Source of the DNA: an uncultured Lachnospiraceae bacterium
GTDB lineage: Bacteria; Bacillota; Clostridia; Lachnospirales; Lachnospiraceae
Direction of reading: 5' to 3'
Length of the DNA stretch: 16,360 nucleotides
NCBI GenBank assembly: GCA_948468325.1
Contig: CAOKHR010000023.1
Coordinates: forward strand, 1 to 16,360
Shown: positions 1-7,518 of the stretch, piece after piece
Layout of the letters: each line of letters begins with the position of its first letter
How positions within the stretch are numbered: position 1 is the first letter of the stretch
Notes under the pieces: model-generated
Database searches by the model: none
Told to the model about the DNA's origin: nothing
What the model saw: the letters and a program-made list of their open reading frames with translations, nothing else
Position numbers and translations under genes: made by a program

Positions 1-19
1 GCAAAGCGGAGAAAATAAA

Positions 20-292
20 ATGACAACAAGAGTAGCGATTATTTCAATCGTTGTGGAAAAATCAGGCGACGTGGAAAAATTAAACAGGATTCTGCATGAG
101 TACAGCAGCTATATCATCGGAAGAATGGGAATGCCTTATCCCAAAAGGGAAGTTTCCCTGATTAGCGTTGCAATGGACGCTCCTGCGGATGCCATCAGTG
201 CAATGACAGGGAAAATCGGGATGATTGGCGGCATTACTTCAAAAGCTTTATATGCAAAGCTCGGGGAGGCGGATTATGCGGCGGCTGATTGA
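20..292 (+). CDS. TM1266-type iron-only hydrogenase system regulator (small ACT-like protein)
   Basis: This 90-residue protein matches the small family annotated as iron-only hydrogenase system regulator (TM1266 type), an ACT-like/ferredoxin-like fold. Visible hallmarks are an N-terminal beta strand (RVAIISIVVE), a helix starting VEKLNRILHEY, the highly characteristic YIIGRMGMPY segment near residues 31-40, and a second ISVAMDAPAD strand followed by the MTGKIGMIGGI turn. The family is almost always encoded with HydE, HydG and HydF, as here, and is thought to regulate or assist hydrogenase expression; its ligand is not established. The start ATG is preceded by GCGGAGAAA only a few bases inside the window edge, so the promoter and any upstream partner are not visible. 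The 3' end overlaps hydE by 17 bases, implying translational coupling. The family assignment is secure, the regulatory role is by annotation only. Confidence 0.88.
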   Translation: MTTRVAIISIVVEKSGDVEKLNRILHEYSSYIIGRMGMPYPKREVSLISVAMDAPADAISAMTGKIGMIGGITSKALYAKLGEADYAAAD

Positions 293-1310
293 CAGTCTGG
301 AGAAAAATCATTGCCTGACAAAGGAAGAATGGACGGCATTAATTGCTCAGGAAGCAGAGAAAGAATATCTGTTTGAACGGGCAAGAGCCTTATCCAGAAA
401 ATATTACGGAAGCAAAGTTTATACCAGAGGCCTGATTGAATTTACAAATTACTGCAGAAATAACTGCTACTATTGCGGCATCCGGCGGGATAACACCGAT
501 GCCGAACGTTACCGCTTAAGTGAAGAAGAAATATTGGACTGCTGCAGGGAAGGTTATGCGCTTGGATTTCGTACCTTTGTGCTTCAGGGAGGCGAAGACG
601 CTTATTACACAGACGAACGTCTCGTCAGTCTGATTCGGAGAATCAAAGCGTCCTACGGTGACTGCGCGCTGACCTTATCCATCGGAGAAAAATCCAAAGA
701 AAGCTATCAGATGTTTTTTGACGCCGGCGCAGACCGCTATCTGCTGCGGCATGAGACGGCAGACGAAAAGCATTACCGAAAGCTGCATCCGAAAGAGTTA
801 AGTCTTGAAAGAAGGAAAGCATGCCTTTTTGACTTAAAGGAAATCGGTTATCAGGTAGGCTGCGGGTTCATGGTAGGTTCGCCGGGGCAGACTGTAGAAT
901 GCATCGCGGAAGATATGCTGTTCATTACAGAACTGCAGCCGCAGATGGTAGGAATCGGCCCCTTTATACCGCACCATGAGACGCCTTTTGCAGCAGAAGC
1001 AGCAGGAAGTGTAGAAAAGACATTATATCTGATTGGACTGCTTCGTCTCTTAAAGCCAAATCTTTTGCTTCCGGCAACAACTGCATTGGGAACGATGCAG
1101 GCAGACGGACGGGAACAGGGAATTTTGGCAGGGGCTAATGTTGTTATGCCCAATCTTTCACCTGTCGGGGTTCGGAAAAAATATGCGTTATACGACAATA
1201 AAATCTGTACCGGAGAAGAAGCGGCAGAATGCCGCGGCTGTTTGAGCAGAAGAATGGAGAACATCGGTTACCGGCTTGTGACAGACCGTGGAGATCCGGC
1301 GGAAATTTAA
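276..1310 (+). CDS. hydE: HydE, radical SAM [FeFe]-hydrogenase H-cluster maturase
   Basis: HydE is a radical S-adenosylmethionine enzyme of H-cluster biosynthesis. It acts after HydG, on the Fe(CO)2(CN)-cysteine synthon, on the way to the 2Fe subcluster. The protein is 344 residues, normal for the family. The SAM-cluster motif CX3CX2C is at C60, C64 and C67 (NYCRNNCYYCG). A second motif, CX7CX2C, is at C311, C319 and C322, as in HydE proteins that carry an auxiliary cluster. The ALGTMQADGREQGILAG stretch before it is also typical of HydE/BioB-like TIM barrels. I place the start at the ATG at 276 because GGGGAGG at 263-269 is 6 bases upstream and the family starts near MRRLID; an in-frame ATG at 225 would add 17 residues inside the upstream gene without support. 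The gene overlaps its neighbour by 17 bases and is followed 27 bases later by hydG. Confidence 0.95.
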   Translation: MRRLIDSLEKNHCLTKEEWTALIAQEAEKEYLFERARALSRKYYGSKVYTRGLIEFTNYCRNNCYYCGIRRDNTDAERYRLSEEEILDCCREGYALGFRTFVLQGGEDAYYTDERLVSLIRRIKASYGDCALTLSIGEKSKESYQMFFDAGADRYLLRHETADEKHYRKLHPKELSLERRKACLFDLKEIGYQVGCGFMVGSPGQTVECIAEDMLFITELQPQMVGIGPFIPHHETPFAAEAAGSVEKTLYLIGLLRLLKPNLLLPATTALGTMQADGREQGILAGANVVMPNLSPVGVRKKYALYDNKICTGEEAAECRGCLSRRMENIGYRLVTDRGDPAEI

Positions 1311-1337
1311 TGCCATTCGGCAGGAAAGAGGGAAACT

Positions 1338-2756
1338 ATGTACAACGTAATGTCACCCAGAGCAGAAGAGTTTATCAGCGATGAGGAAATCAGAGAAAGT
1401 CTCGCATATGCCGGGGAAAATAAGAATAACAGAGAAGTTATAGAAAAAATTTTAGAAAAAGCATCGGAAATGAAAGGGATTACCCATAAAGAAGCGATTG
1501 TGCTTTTAGATTGTGAAATCGAAGATTTAAATGAGAAGATTTATCGTCTGGCAGAGGCGGTTAAACAGGAATTTTACGGCAACCGAATTGTTATGTTTGC
1601 ACCGCTGTATCTGTCCAATTATTGTATCAATGGCTGCAAATACTGTCCCTATCATTTGAAAAACAAACACATTGCCAGAAAAAAACTGACGCAGGAAGAA
1701 ATCGTCAAAGAAGTTACGGCGCTTCAGGATATGGGGCATAAGCGTCTTGCGCTGGAAGCAGGCGAAGATCCTGTCAATAATCCGATAGAATATATTTTGG
1801 AAAGCATAAAGACAATTTACAGCATTAAGCATAAAAACGGCGCAATCCGCCGCGTCAATGTCAATATTGCCGCGACGACAGTAGAAAATTACAGGAAGTT
1901 AAAAGATGCCGGAATCGGAACGTATATCCTTTTTCAGGAAACTTACAACAAAAAGTCTTATGAAGAACTGCATCCGACCGGCCCCAAAAGTGATTATGCA
2001 TACCACACGGAAGCGATGGACCGGGCAAGGGAAGCGGGAATTGATGATATGGGAATCGGCGTGCTGTTCGGCCTGAACAACTATCGTTATGATTTTACCG
2101 GAATTATTATGCATGCGGAGCATATGGAAGCATACGGCGGTGTAGGGCCGCATACCATCAGTGTGCCGCGTGTCAGAAAGGCAGACGACATTGATCCGGA
2201 TGTCTTTGATAACGGAATCAGCGATGATACATTTGCAAAAATAGTTGCATGCCTGCGGATTGCCGTGCCTTACACGGGAATGATTGTTTCTACGAGAGAA
2301 TCCCAGAAAAGCAGGGAGCGCGTACTTCATCTTGGAATATCCCAAATCAGCGGAGGCTCGAAAACGAGCGTGGGAGGCTATGCCGAGGAAGAAGCGCCGG
2401 AAGACAATTCCGCACAATTTGATATTAGCGATAACCGCAGTCTTGACGAAGTCGTGCACTGGCTGATGGAAATGGGCTATGTGCCGAGTTTTTGTACGGC
2501 ATGTTACAGAGAGGGGCGGACGGGCGACCGTTTTATGACGCTGCTGAAAAGCAGGCAGATTATCAACTGCTGTCATCCGAATGCATTGATGACATTAAAA
2601 GAATATCTGGAAGATTATGCGTCTGCCGATACAAAAGCAATCGGAGGAAAATTGATTGCAGAAGAATTAAAAAAGATTCCGAATGAAGTGGTACGTAAAA
2701 AGGCAGAGGAATATATTGAAAATATTCATCTGGGAAAAAGAGATTTCCGGTTTTAA
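1338..2756 (+). CDS. hydG: HydG, tyrosine lyase of [FeFe]-hydrogenase maturation
   Basis: HydG is a radical SAM enzyme that splits tyrosine into p-cresol and dehydroglycine. It then makes CO and CN- from the latter and loads them on an iron to form the synthon used by HydE/HydF. The 472-residue length is typical. The radical-SAM motif CX3CX2C is at C96, C100 and C103 (NYCINGCKYCPYH). The C-terminal CX2CX22C motif that binds the second cluster, the one carrying the dangler iron, is intact at C386, C389 and C412 (FCTACYREGRTGDRF, then NCCHPNA). This C-terminal motif separates HydG from the tyrosine lyase ThiH, which lacks the dangler cluster. The start has an AGAGGGA ribosome site at 1327-1333. 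The gene sits between hydE and hydF with short gaps, so co-transcription is very likely. Nothing appears truncated. Confidence 0.97.
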   Translation: MYNVMSPRAEEFISDEEIRESLAYAGENKNNREVIEKILEKASEMKGITHKEAIVLLDCEIEDLNEKIYRLAEAVKQEFYGNRIVMFAPLYLSNYCINGCKYCPYHLKNKHIARKKLTQEEIVKEVTALQDMGHKRLALEAGEDPVNNPIEYILESIKTIYSIKHKNGAIRRVNVNIAATTVENYRKLKDAGIGTYILFQETYNKKSYEELHPTGPKSDYAYHTEAMDRAREAGIDDMGIGVLFGLNNYRYDFTGIIMHAEHMEAYGGVGPHTISVPRVRKADDIDPDVFDNGISDDTFAKIVACLRIAVPYTGMIVSTRESQKSRERVLHLGISQISGGSKTSVGGYAEEEAPEDNSAQFDISDNRSLDEVVHWLMEMGYVPSFCTACYREGRTGDRFMTLLKSRQIINCCHPNALMTLKEYLEDYASADTKAIGGKLIAEELKKIPNEVVRKKAEEYIENIHLGKRDFRF

Positions 2757-2777
2757 AAATCGGATAAGGAGTATGCT

Positions 2778-3998
2778 ATGGGAATGAATGAGACACCGTC
2801 GGCAAACCGCGTGCACATCGGAATTTTCGGAAAAAGAAATGCCGGCAAATCGAGCATTGTCAATGCCGTTACCGGACAGGAGTTAGCGATTGTCTCTGAA
2901 ATCAAAGGGACGACGACAGATCCGGTCAGCAAGGCAATGGAACTTCTGCCGCTCGGTCCGGTAGTAATCATAGATACGCCGGGACTGGACGACGAGGGAG
3001 AGCTTGGCAAATTGCGCATAGAAAAAAGCAATCAGGTACTTAACAAAACAGATTTGGCAGTATTAGTTGTCGACGGCGCCGCATGGCGCAAAGAAAAGGA
3101 CTTCGGAGAAACAGAAAAAAGGCTTATCGGACGTTTTCTTGCAAAAAAAATCCCGTATGTAGCTGCCATAAATAAATCGGAAGTTTTAAACGATGCGGAC
3201 AAAGCGGAAATTGCGGCTTTTTTTGGAAAAGAGACGAAGCTGTTGTTTGTCAGTGCAAAAACAGGATACAATATTCATGAATTAAAAGAGTGTATTGCCG
3301 GGCTTGCTCCCACAGAGGATGGCAGAGGGAAAATTGTCGGGGATTTTCTTGCACCGAATGATCTGGCGGTGCTTGTTGTTCCGATTGATTCGGCAGCGCC
3401 CAAAGGCAGGCTGATTCTGCCGCAGCAGCAGGTCATCAGGGACTGTCTGGAAGTGGGGGCGGTTCCCGTTGTGACAAGAGAGACAGAGCTGCCTTTGACA
3501 TTAAAATCACTTGCCAGAAAGCCGAAAGTCGTGATTACAGACAGTCAGGCATTTGAGCGGGCAGCAAAAGATACGCCGGAAGATGTTTTTCTGACCTCTT
3601 TTTCCATACTGTTTTCCAGATATAAAGGAGATTTAAAACAGCAGGTTTTAGGAGCAAAAGCAATCCGCAGTTTAAAAGACGGGGATGTTGTGCTGATTTC
3701 CGAGGGCTGCACGCACCACAGGCAGTGCGAGGATATAGGAACCGTGAAGATGCCCCGGTGGATTTTAAAATTTACCGGAAAGGACATTCGTTTTGAGTTT
3801 ACAGGCGGTACAGAGTTTCCGAAAGATTTGTCAAAATACGCATTGATTATACACTGCGGCGGCTGTACTTTAAATGAGCGGGAAATGAAATTCCGTTTGA
3901 AATGCGCCGAAGATGCGAAGGTTCCAATGACGAATTACGGAGTTGCGATTGCAGATATGCATGGGATTTTAGACCGCAGTTTGGAAATATTCAGATAA
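2778..3998 (+). CDS. hydF: HydF, GTPase scaffold of [FeFe]-hydrogenase maturation
   Basis: HydF is the scaffold on which the 2Fe precursor is assembled and from which it is transferred to apo-hydrogenase. Its 406 residues show three parts. The first is an N-terminal Era/TrmE-like GTPase: P-loop GKRNAGKSS at 18-26, G2 GTTTDPV near 44-50, DTPG at 66-69, NKSE at 132-135 and SAKTG at 159-163. A middle dimerisation domain follows (about 185-270). The last is a C-terminal cluster domain with the family CxH...HCxxC signature: C311, H313, then H359, C360 and C363 (IHCGGC). All nucleotide-binding and cluster ligands are present. The ATG at 2778 follows AAGGAG at 2766-2771 by 6 bases. It is the last gene of the maturation set, with the next gene only 17 bases downstream and no terminator visible between them. 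Confidence 0.96.
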   Translation: MGMNETPSANRVHIGIFGKRNAGKSSIVNAVTGQELAIVSEIKGTTTDPVSKAMELLPLGPVVIIDTPGLDDEGELGKLRIEKSNQVLNKTDLAVLVVDGAAWRKEKDFGETEKRLIGRFLAKKIPYVAAINKSEVLNDADKAEIAAFFGKETKLLFVSAKTGYNIHELKECIAGLAPTEDGRGKIVGDFLAPNDLAVLVVPIDSAAPKGRLILPQQQVIRDCLEVGAVPVVTRETELPLTLKSLARKPKVVITDSQAFERAAKDTPEDVFLTSFSILFSRYKGDLKQQVLGAKAIRSLKDGDVVLISEGCTHHRQCEDIGTVKMPRWILKFTGKDIRFEFTGGTEFPKDLSKYALIIHCGGCTLNEREMKFRLKCAEDAKVPMTNYGVAIADMHGILDRSLEIFR

Positions 3999-4015
3999 TC
4001 TGTCAGGGAGGGTTT

Positions 4016-4804
4016 ATGAACATACAGGATAAGCTGGAGAGGATATTAAGGGAACTTCATATCATGGTTTCAAGAGCGCCGGTATCAGAGATAAACGGGG
4101 AATATGTTCTGGTGCATAAAAGAGAAGTGCAGAGGCAGCTTGGCAATCTAAGCCAGGCTGTCAGAGAAATGATGGATCAGTATGAAGTGACGCAGCAGAG
4201 CCGCAACAGAGGAGAGCTGGAAGCGGAAAACCAGCGCATAGAGATTTTGCGGAATGCAAATCACCAGGCACAGGATATATATGCGGCTTCCGTGATTTAT
4301 ACGGAAGATGCATTGGGAAGAATACAGGATATTATCAGTGAGGCGGAAAAGTCTTCAAAAGAAGTTTTAAAAGACCTGAGCCGTGCGATGGGGGAAGAAA
4401 AAAGGGTAATCCGCAGCAATCAGCTGGAACTGCTGACGCAGCTTGAGGATATGAAAGATACGGCAAAGTATATGAAGCTGATTGAAGAGCGCAACCGTGA
4501 GATTGCCAAAGAGAAAGCAAAAAAACAGGAAAAGGACAAACCGCGGAGATACCAGCGGAAGACAAATAAAGATCCGGATTTTCATCCGATTACACCGGAA
4601 ATTAAGATTAATGAAGAATATTTTGAAAAAGCCGGCCTGACACCTGAAGGACTGCCGGTGGAGGAGATACAGGAAACGGCAGAAGAGATTCCGGAAGAAA
4701 AAGTCATATACGAAAAGCCTGTAATTAAAATCAACAAAGAATATTTTAAAAAAGCCGGTATTGCACTGGAGGACGAAGCCGAAGAAGCAAAGGAAAAGGA
4801 GTAG
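4016..4804 (+). CDS. Coiled-coil protein with duplicated C-terminal motif, function unknown
   Basis: I do not recognise a named family. The 262-residue protein is highly charged and has no signal peptide or membrane segment. Residues 1-55 form a short N-terminal unit (LERILRELHIMVSRAPVSEINGEYVLVHKREV). Residues 60-170 are heptad-rich, Glu/Lys/Ala-rich helix, probably coiled coil, and the tail after 175 is low in hydrophobics. The tail contains two copies of a 13-residue motif, IKINEEYFEKAGL at 196-208 and IKINKEYFKKAGI at 237-249. The layout recalls Lachnospiraceae proteins loosely annotated as ATPase subunit H-like or DivIVA-like, but that is resemblance only. I start it at the ATG at 4016, preceded by AGGGAGG at 4006-4012; an upstream in-frame ATG at 3902 lies inside hydF and has no such support. 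It is 17 bases after hydF and 5 before the response regulator, so it may be part of the signalling unit. Confidence 0.8.
   Translation: MNIQDKLERILRELHIMVSRAPVSEINGEYVLVHKREVQRQLGNLSQAVREMMDQYEVTQQSRNRGELEAENQRIEILRNANHQAQDIYAASVIYTEDALGRIQDIISEAEKSSKEVLKDLSRAMGEEKRVIRSNQLELLTQLEDMKDTAKYMKLIEERNREIAKEKAKKQEKDKPRRYQRKTNKDPDFHPITPEIKINEEYFEKAGLTPEGLPVEEIQETAEEIPEEKVIYEKPVIKINKEYFKKAGIALEDEAEEAKEKE
4601..4762 (+). repeat. Duplicated IKIN-EYF-KAG motif within the coiled-coil gene
   Basis: Two copies of a 39-base coding motif lie at 4601-4639 and 4724-4762. They encode IKINEEYFEKAGL and IKINKEYFKKAGI, identical at 10 of 13 residues and 41 residues apart. The linker between them is acidic and low-complexity (rich in E, P and I). 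Conservation of a short hydrophobic/aromatic patch within an otherwise polar tail is what a linear docking motif would look like, for example one binding a partner twice; that is inference. DNA identity between the copies is lower than protein identity, which argues for retained protein function rather than very recent duplication. Confidence 0.85.
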
Positions 4805-4809
4805 GAAAT

Positions 4810-5502
4810 ATGAACCGTATACTTGTTTGTGACGATGACAGAGAAATCGTGGAGGCCATTGAGATTTACCTGCAGCAGGAAGGATATGAAGTATTAAAAG
4901 CCTATGACGGGGAAGAAGCCCTGGAAATTTTAGGCAGAAAAAGTATTGACCTGCTGATTATAGATGTTATGATGCCGAAGTTAGATGGTATCCGCGCCAC
5001 TTTAAAAATCAGGGAAAACAGCAGTATACCGATTATCATATTATCCGCGAAATCCGAAGATTCGGATAAAATTCTGGGCTTAAACATAGGAGCAGATGAC
5101 TATCTGACAAAGCCGTTTAATCCGCTGGAGCTTGTCGCAAGGGTAAAATCACAGATCAGGCGTTATACGAAGCTTGGGAATGCAGCAGAAAATAATCAGG
5201 CTGTTTATCAGACAGGAGGACTTGTCATAAATGATGATTTAAAAGAAGTGACGGTAGATGATGAACCGGTTAAGCTGACGCCGATTGAATACAATATTCT
5301 GCTTCTTTTAATGAAAAATCAGGGGAAAGTATTTTCCATCAGCCAGATTTACGAAAGTATCTGGAATGCAGACGCCATAGGCGCGGATAATACAGTGGCG
5401 GTGCATATCCGGCACATCAGGGAAAAGATTGAAATTAATCCCAAAGAACCGCGTTACATTAAAGTAGTATGGGGAATTGGTTACAAAATAGATAAAGCAT
5501 AG
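4810..5502 (+). CDS. OmpR/PhoB-family response regulator (VanR-like)
   Basis: A 230-residue DNA-binding response regulator. The receiver domain (about 1-115) has the acidic pocket CDDD at 7-10, the phosphoacceptor Asp52 in IDVMMPKLDG, Ser79 in ILSAKSE and the conserved Lys101 in YLTKPFNPLE. The C-terminal winged helix (about 135-228) is of the OmpR/PhoB type, shown by the LTPIEYNILLLL helix, the recognition-helix region ending VAVHIRHIREKIE, and the closing hairpin YIKVVWGIGYKI. All phosphorylation residues are intact, so it should act as a phosphorylation-controlled transcription factor. It is translated from an ATG preceded by AAGGAG at 4796-4801, inside the end of the upstream gene. The sensor kinase gene starts 10 bases downstream. 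Candidate targets are the envelope genes immediately after the pair, but no binding site can be assigned from the sequence. Confidence 0.93.
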   Translation: MNRILVCDDDREIVEAIEIYLQQEGYEVLKAYDGEEALEILGRKSIDLLIIDVMMPKLDGIRATLKIRENSSIPIIILSAKSEDSDKILGLNIGADDYLTKPFNPLELVARVKSQIRRYTKLGNAAENNQAVYQTGGLVINDDLKEVTVDDEPVKLTPIEYNILLLLMKNQGKVFSISQIYESIWNADAIGADNTVAVHIRHIREKIEINPKEPRYIKVVWGIGYKIDKA

Positions 5503-5512
5503 AGGAAAAGAT

Positions 5513-7489
5513 ATGAGAAATAACCGGTACAGCAATGGATATAAAATAGTTGCAATTTTACTTCAGATGGTATTTCTGATTGTTTTTATTGTGTTTTTTT
5601 CTCTTATAATCAATTTGTATGAGAGGAGTATGCCCGGTTTTCGAGACATCGGTAATCACTCCTTTTTTCATTCTTCCTATTATATGACGACCGTTACGGA
5701 AGAAACAAAAGAGCTGACCGTTTATATACAGTTAAAAGATAAGGCAGAAAAAAGTAATCTGGAAAGCGAACAGTACAAGCAGTACAAATTGAGATTTGAC
5801 GATGAAAACAGCAATCTTTTTTACTGGTTTTTGCGCAATGACAAAGTTTATACAAATATGCCGGAAGAATACACAAGGGAAGAGGCATATAAACACGCAC
5901 AGGAACTTGGAAGTTATTTTTATTATGATGACGCTTCCATTACTTTTCAGGGAAACATCAAAAGGACAGATAAAAAACTTGATTTGAATATTCTGCGTCT
6001 GTTCCGGCAGAGCAGGCAGGGCGGATGTCTGCTCGTTGCAGTTGACACATCGCTTCCGAATGAGGATGCAATTTCGGAAGCGGCAGATATTTTTGAAACA
6101 TATTCTCCATGGGTAAAATGGGGCACGTTTATTGCGGCAATTGCTTTTCTGGGATTTATCATTTCTATGATTTATCTTACATTAGCGGCAGGAAGAACAG
6201 GAGACGGGGAGGAAATATGTCTGCACCGTATTGATTATATTCCGTCAGAAATACATTTTCTTGTCTTTTTTGTCTATGTGATGGGACTGACAGCTTTCTG
6301 CCGGGAACTAAGCGGAAAAGACTGGGGCGTATCCAGTATGATGATTTTAACCGGAACAGTAGTATTTCTTTCAGATGCAGTGTTTTTAACTTTATATCTG
6401 TGCACCGTGAGAAAAATAAAGGCAGGTATCTTTGCCAGCTGCAGCATGCTTGCTTACACAGTCCGTACTTTAAAAGCGGGAATGCGCAAAAAGAATATTG
6501 TAAACAGAGCCATGATCCGGTTTTTATACTGCACGGTTCTGGAGGTCTTTTTTATCTGGGCTGCCTTTGTCAGACACTGGACGTGGGCAGTCGCAGGATT
6601 ATTTCTTGTATATATGTGTCTGGCGGTATATTATCTGCATCAGGCAATTGAAAGAAGAAAGATTCTGGAAGGAATCCGGGAAATCAGTGACGGACAGCTG
6701 AATTACAAATTTGATGTGAAAGAATTCAGCGGGGACTACAGGGAGCTGGCAGAGGAAATTAACGGAATAGGAGAGGGGCTTTCCAATGCAGTGGATGAAA
6801 ATGTCAAAAATGAGCGTTTAAAGACAGAGCTGGTCACAAATGTTTCCCACGACATCAAGACGCCGCTGACTTCGATTATTAATTATGTCAGCCTGATTAA
6901 AATGGAAGGTACATGGAATAAGAATGTAGAGAATTATGTGGAAATTTTAGAGAAGAAATCCCAGCGCCTAAAGCAGCTGACAGAAGATCTGGTAGAAGTT
7001 TCCAAAATTACCAGCGGTACGATTTTACTTGATATGCAGCCCATTAATATGGTGGAATTAATCTGCCAGACGGGAGGCGAGTTTAATGAGATTTTTGAGG
7101 ATGTAGGCCTTACTGTTGTGACAAGGCTGCCAAAAGAGCCTGTTATGATTCTGGCGGACGGCAGCCGTCTCTGGCGGGTTGTGCAGAATCTGTACAATAA
7201 TGTGGCAAAATATGCTTTAAAAAATACAAGAGTTTTTGTAGAATTAAAGGTCAGTGATGAAAAGGCAGAATTTACGATTAAAGATATTTCTGCACAGGGA
7301 ATCCAAAAGACGCCGCAGGATTTGAGCGAGCGTTTTGTACGGGGAGACGAGTCAAGAGGAACGGAAGGCAGCGGCCTGGGCCTTTCGATTGCCAGACATC
7401 TGACTGTTCTTATGGGCGGAAACTTTGAGATTCAGTTAGATGGAGATTTGTTTACCGTTGTTCTTACATTTATGGTAATCAATCCCTGA
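5513..7489 (+). CDS. Multi-pass membrane sensor histidine kinase
   Basis: A 658-residue sensor kinase paired with the preceding regulator. One N-terminal membrane helix (about 12-35) leads to an extracytoplasmic region of about 165 residues. A cluster of hydrophobic segments follows (about 205-225, 248-265, 275-298, 336-356 and 358-376), then a HAMP-like linker with DGQLNYKF. The dimerisation domain carries the phosphoacceptor His446 in NVSHDIKTPLTSIINY. The catalytic domain has the N box (QNLYNNVAKYAL, about 558-569) and a clear G2 glycine box (GSGLGLSIARHL, about 619-630). The G1 box is non-canonical: KDISAQG replaces the usual DxGxG, although Asp591 remains. The FVRGDESRGTEG segment is typical of VanS-like kinases of clostridia. 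The start ATG has AGAGGA at 5501-5506 overlapping the regulator's stop codon. The kinase is probably active; its signal is unknown. Confidence 0.92.
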   Translation: MRNNRYSNGYKIVAILLQMVFLIVFIVFFSLIINLYERSMPGFRDIGNHSFFHSSYYMTTVTEETKELTVYIQLKDKAEKSNLESEQYKQYKLRFDDENSNLFYWFLRNDKVYTNMPEEYTREEAYKHAQELGSYFYYDDASITFQGNIKRTDKKLDLNILRLFRQSRQGGCLLVAVDTSLPNEDAISEAADIFETYSPWVKWGTFIAAIAFLGFIISMIYLTLAAGRTGDGEEICLHRIDYIPSEIHFLVFFVYVMGLTAFCRELSGKDWGVSSMMILTGTVVFLSDAVFLTLYLCTVRKIKAGIFASCSMLAYTVRTLKAGMRKKNIVNRAMIRFLYCTVLEVFFIWAAFVRHWTWAVAGLFLVYMCLAVYYLHQAIERRKILEGIREISDGQLNYKFDVKEFSGDYRELAEEINGIGEGLSNAVDENVKNERLKTELVTNVSHDIKTPLTSIINYVSLIKMEGTWNKNVENYVEILEKKSQRLKQLTEDLVEVSKITSGTILLDMQPINMVELICQTGGEFNEIFEDVGLTVVTRLPKEPVMILADGSRLWRVVQNLYNNVAKYALKNTRVFVELKVSDEKAEFTIKDISAQGIQKTPQDLSERFVRGDESRGTEGSGLGLSIARHLTVLMGGNFEIQLDGDLFTVVLTFMVINP

Positions 7490-7518
7490 ACTATTACTTA
7501 TAAATAGGAGAAGATAGT

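Noticed and set aside
225..275. Upstream in-frame ATG for hydE adding 17 residues
   Set aside because: It lies inside the preceding gene with no ribosome binding site, while 276 has GGGGAGG at proper spacing and fits the family N-terminus.
851..1264. Minus-strand open frame of 137 codons inside hydE
   Set aside because: It is opposite a conserved maturase and carries no start signal or domain.
1899..2576. Long open frame (225 codons) on the minus strand inside hydG
   Set aside because: It lies entirely antisense to a well-conserved gene, has no ribosome binding site or recognisable domain, and its composition (Cys/His/Arg-rich) is that of an antisense shadow.
1338..2756. HydG as the thiazole-synthesis tyrosine lyase ThiH
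   Set aside because: The C-terminal CX2CX22C motif and the hydE/hydF neighbours identify HydG.
3902..4015. Upstream in-frame ATG for the coiled-coil gene adding 38 residues
   Set aside because: It lies within the hydF coding end; its Cys/Arg-rich translation is unlike the rest of the protein, and AGGGAGG supports 4016.
7448..7476. Possible promoter before the MBOAT gene (TTGTTT, 17 bases, TATGGT)
   Set aside because: Both boxes are weak and lie in kinase coding sequence; the match is no better than chance in this AT-rich DNA.
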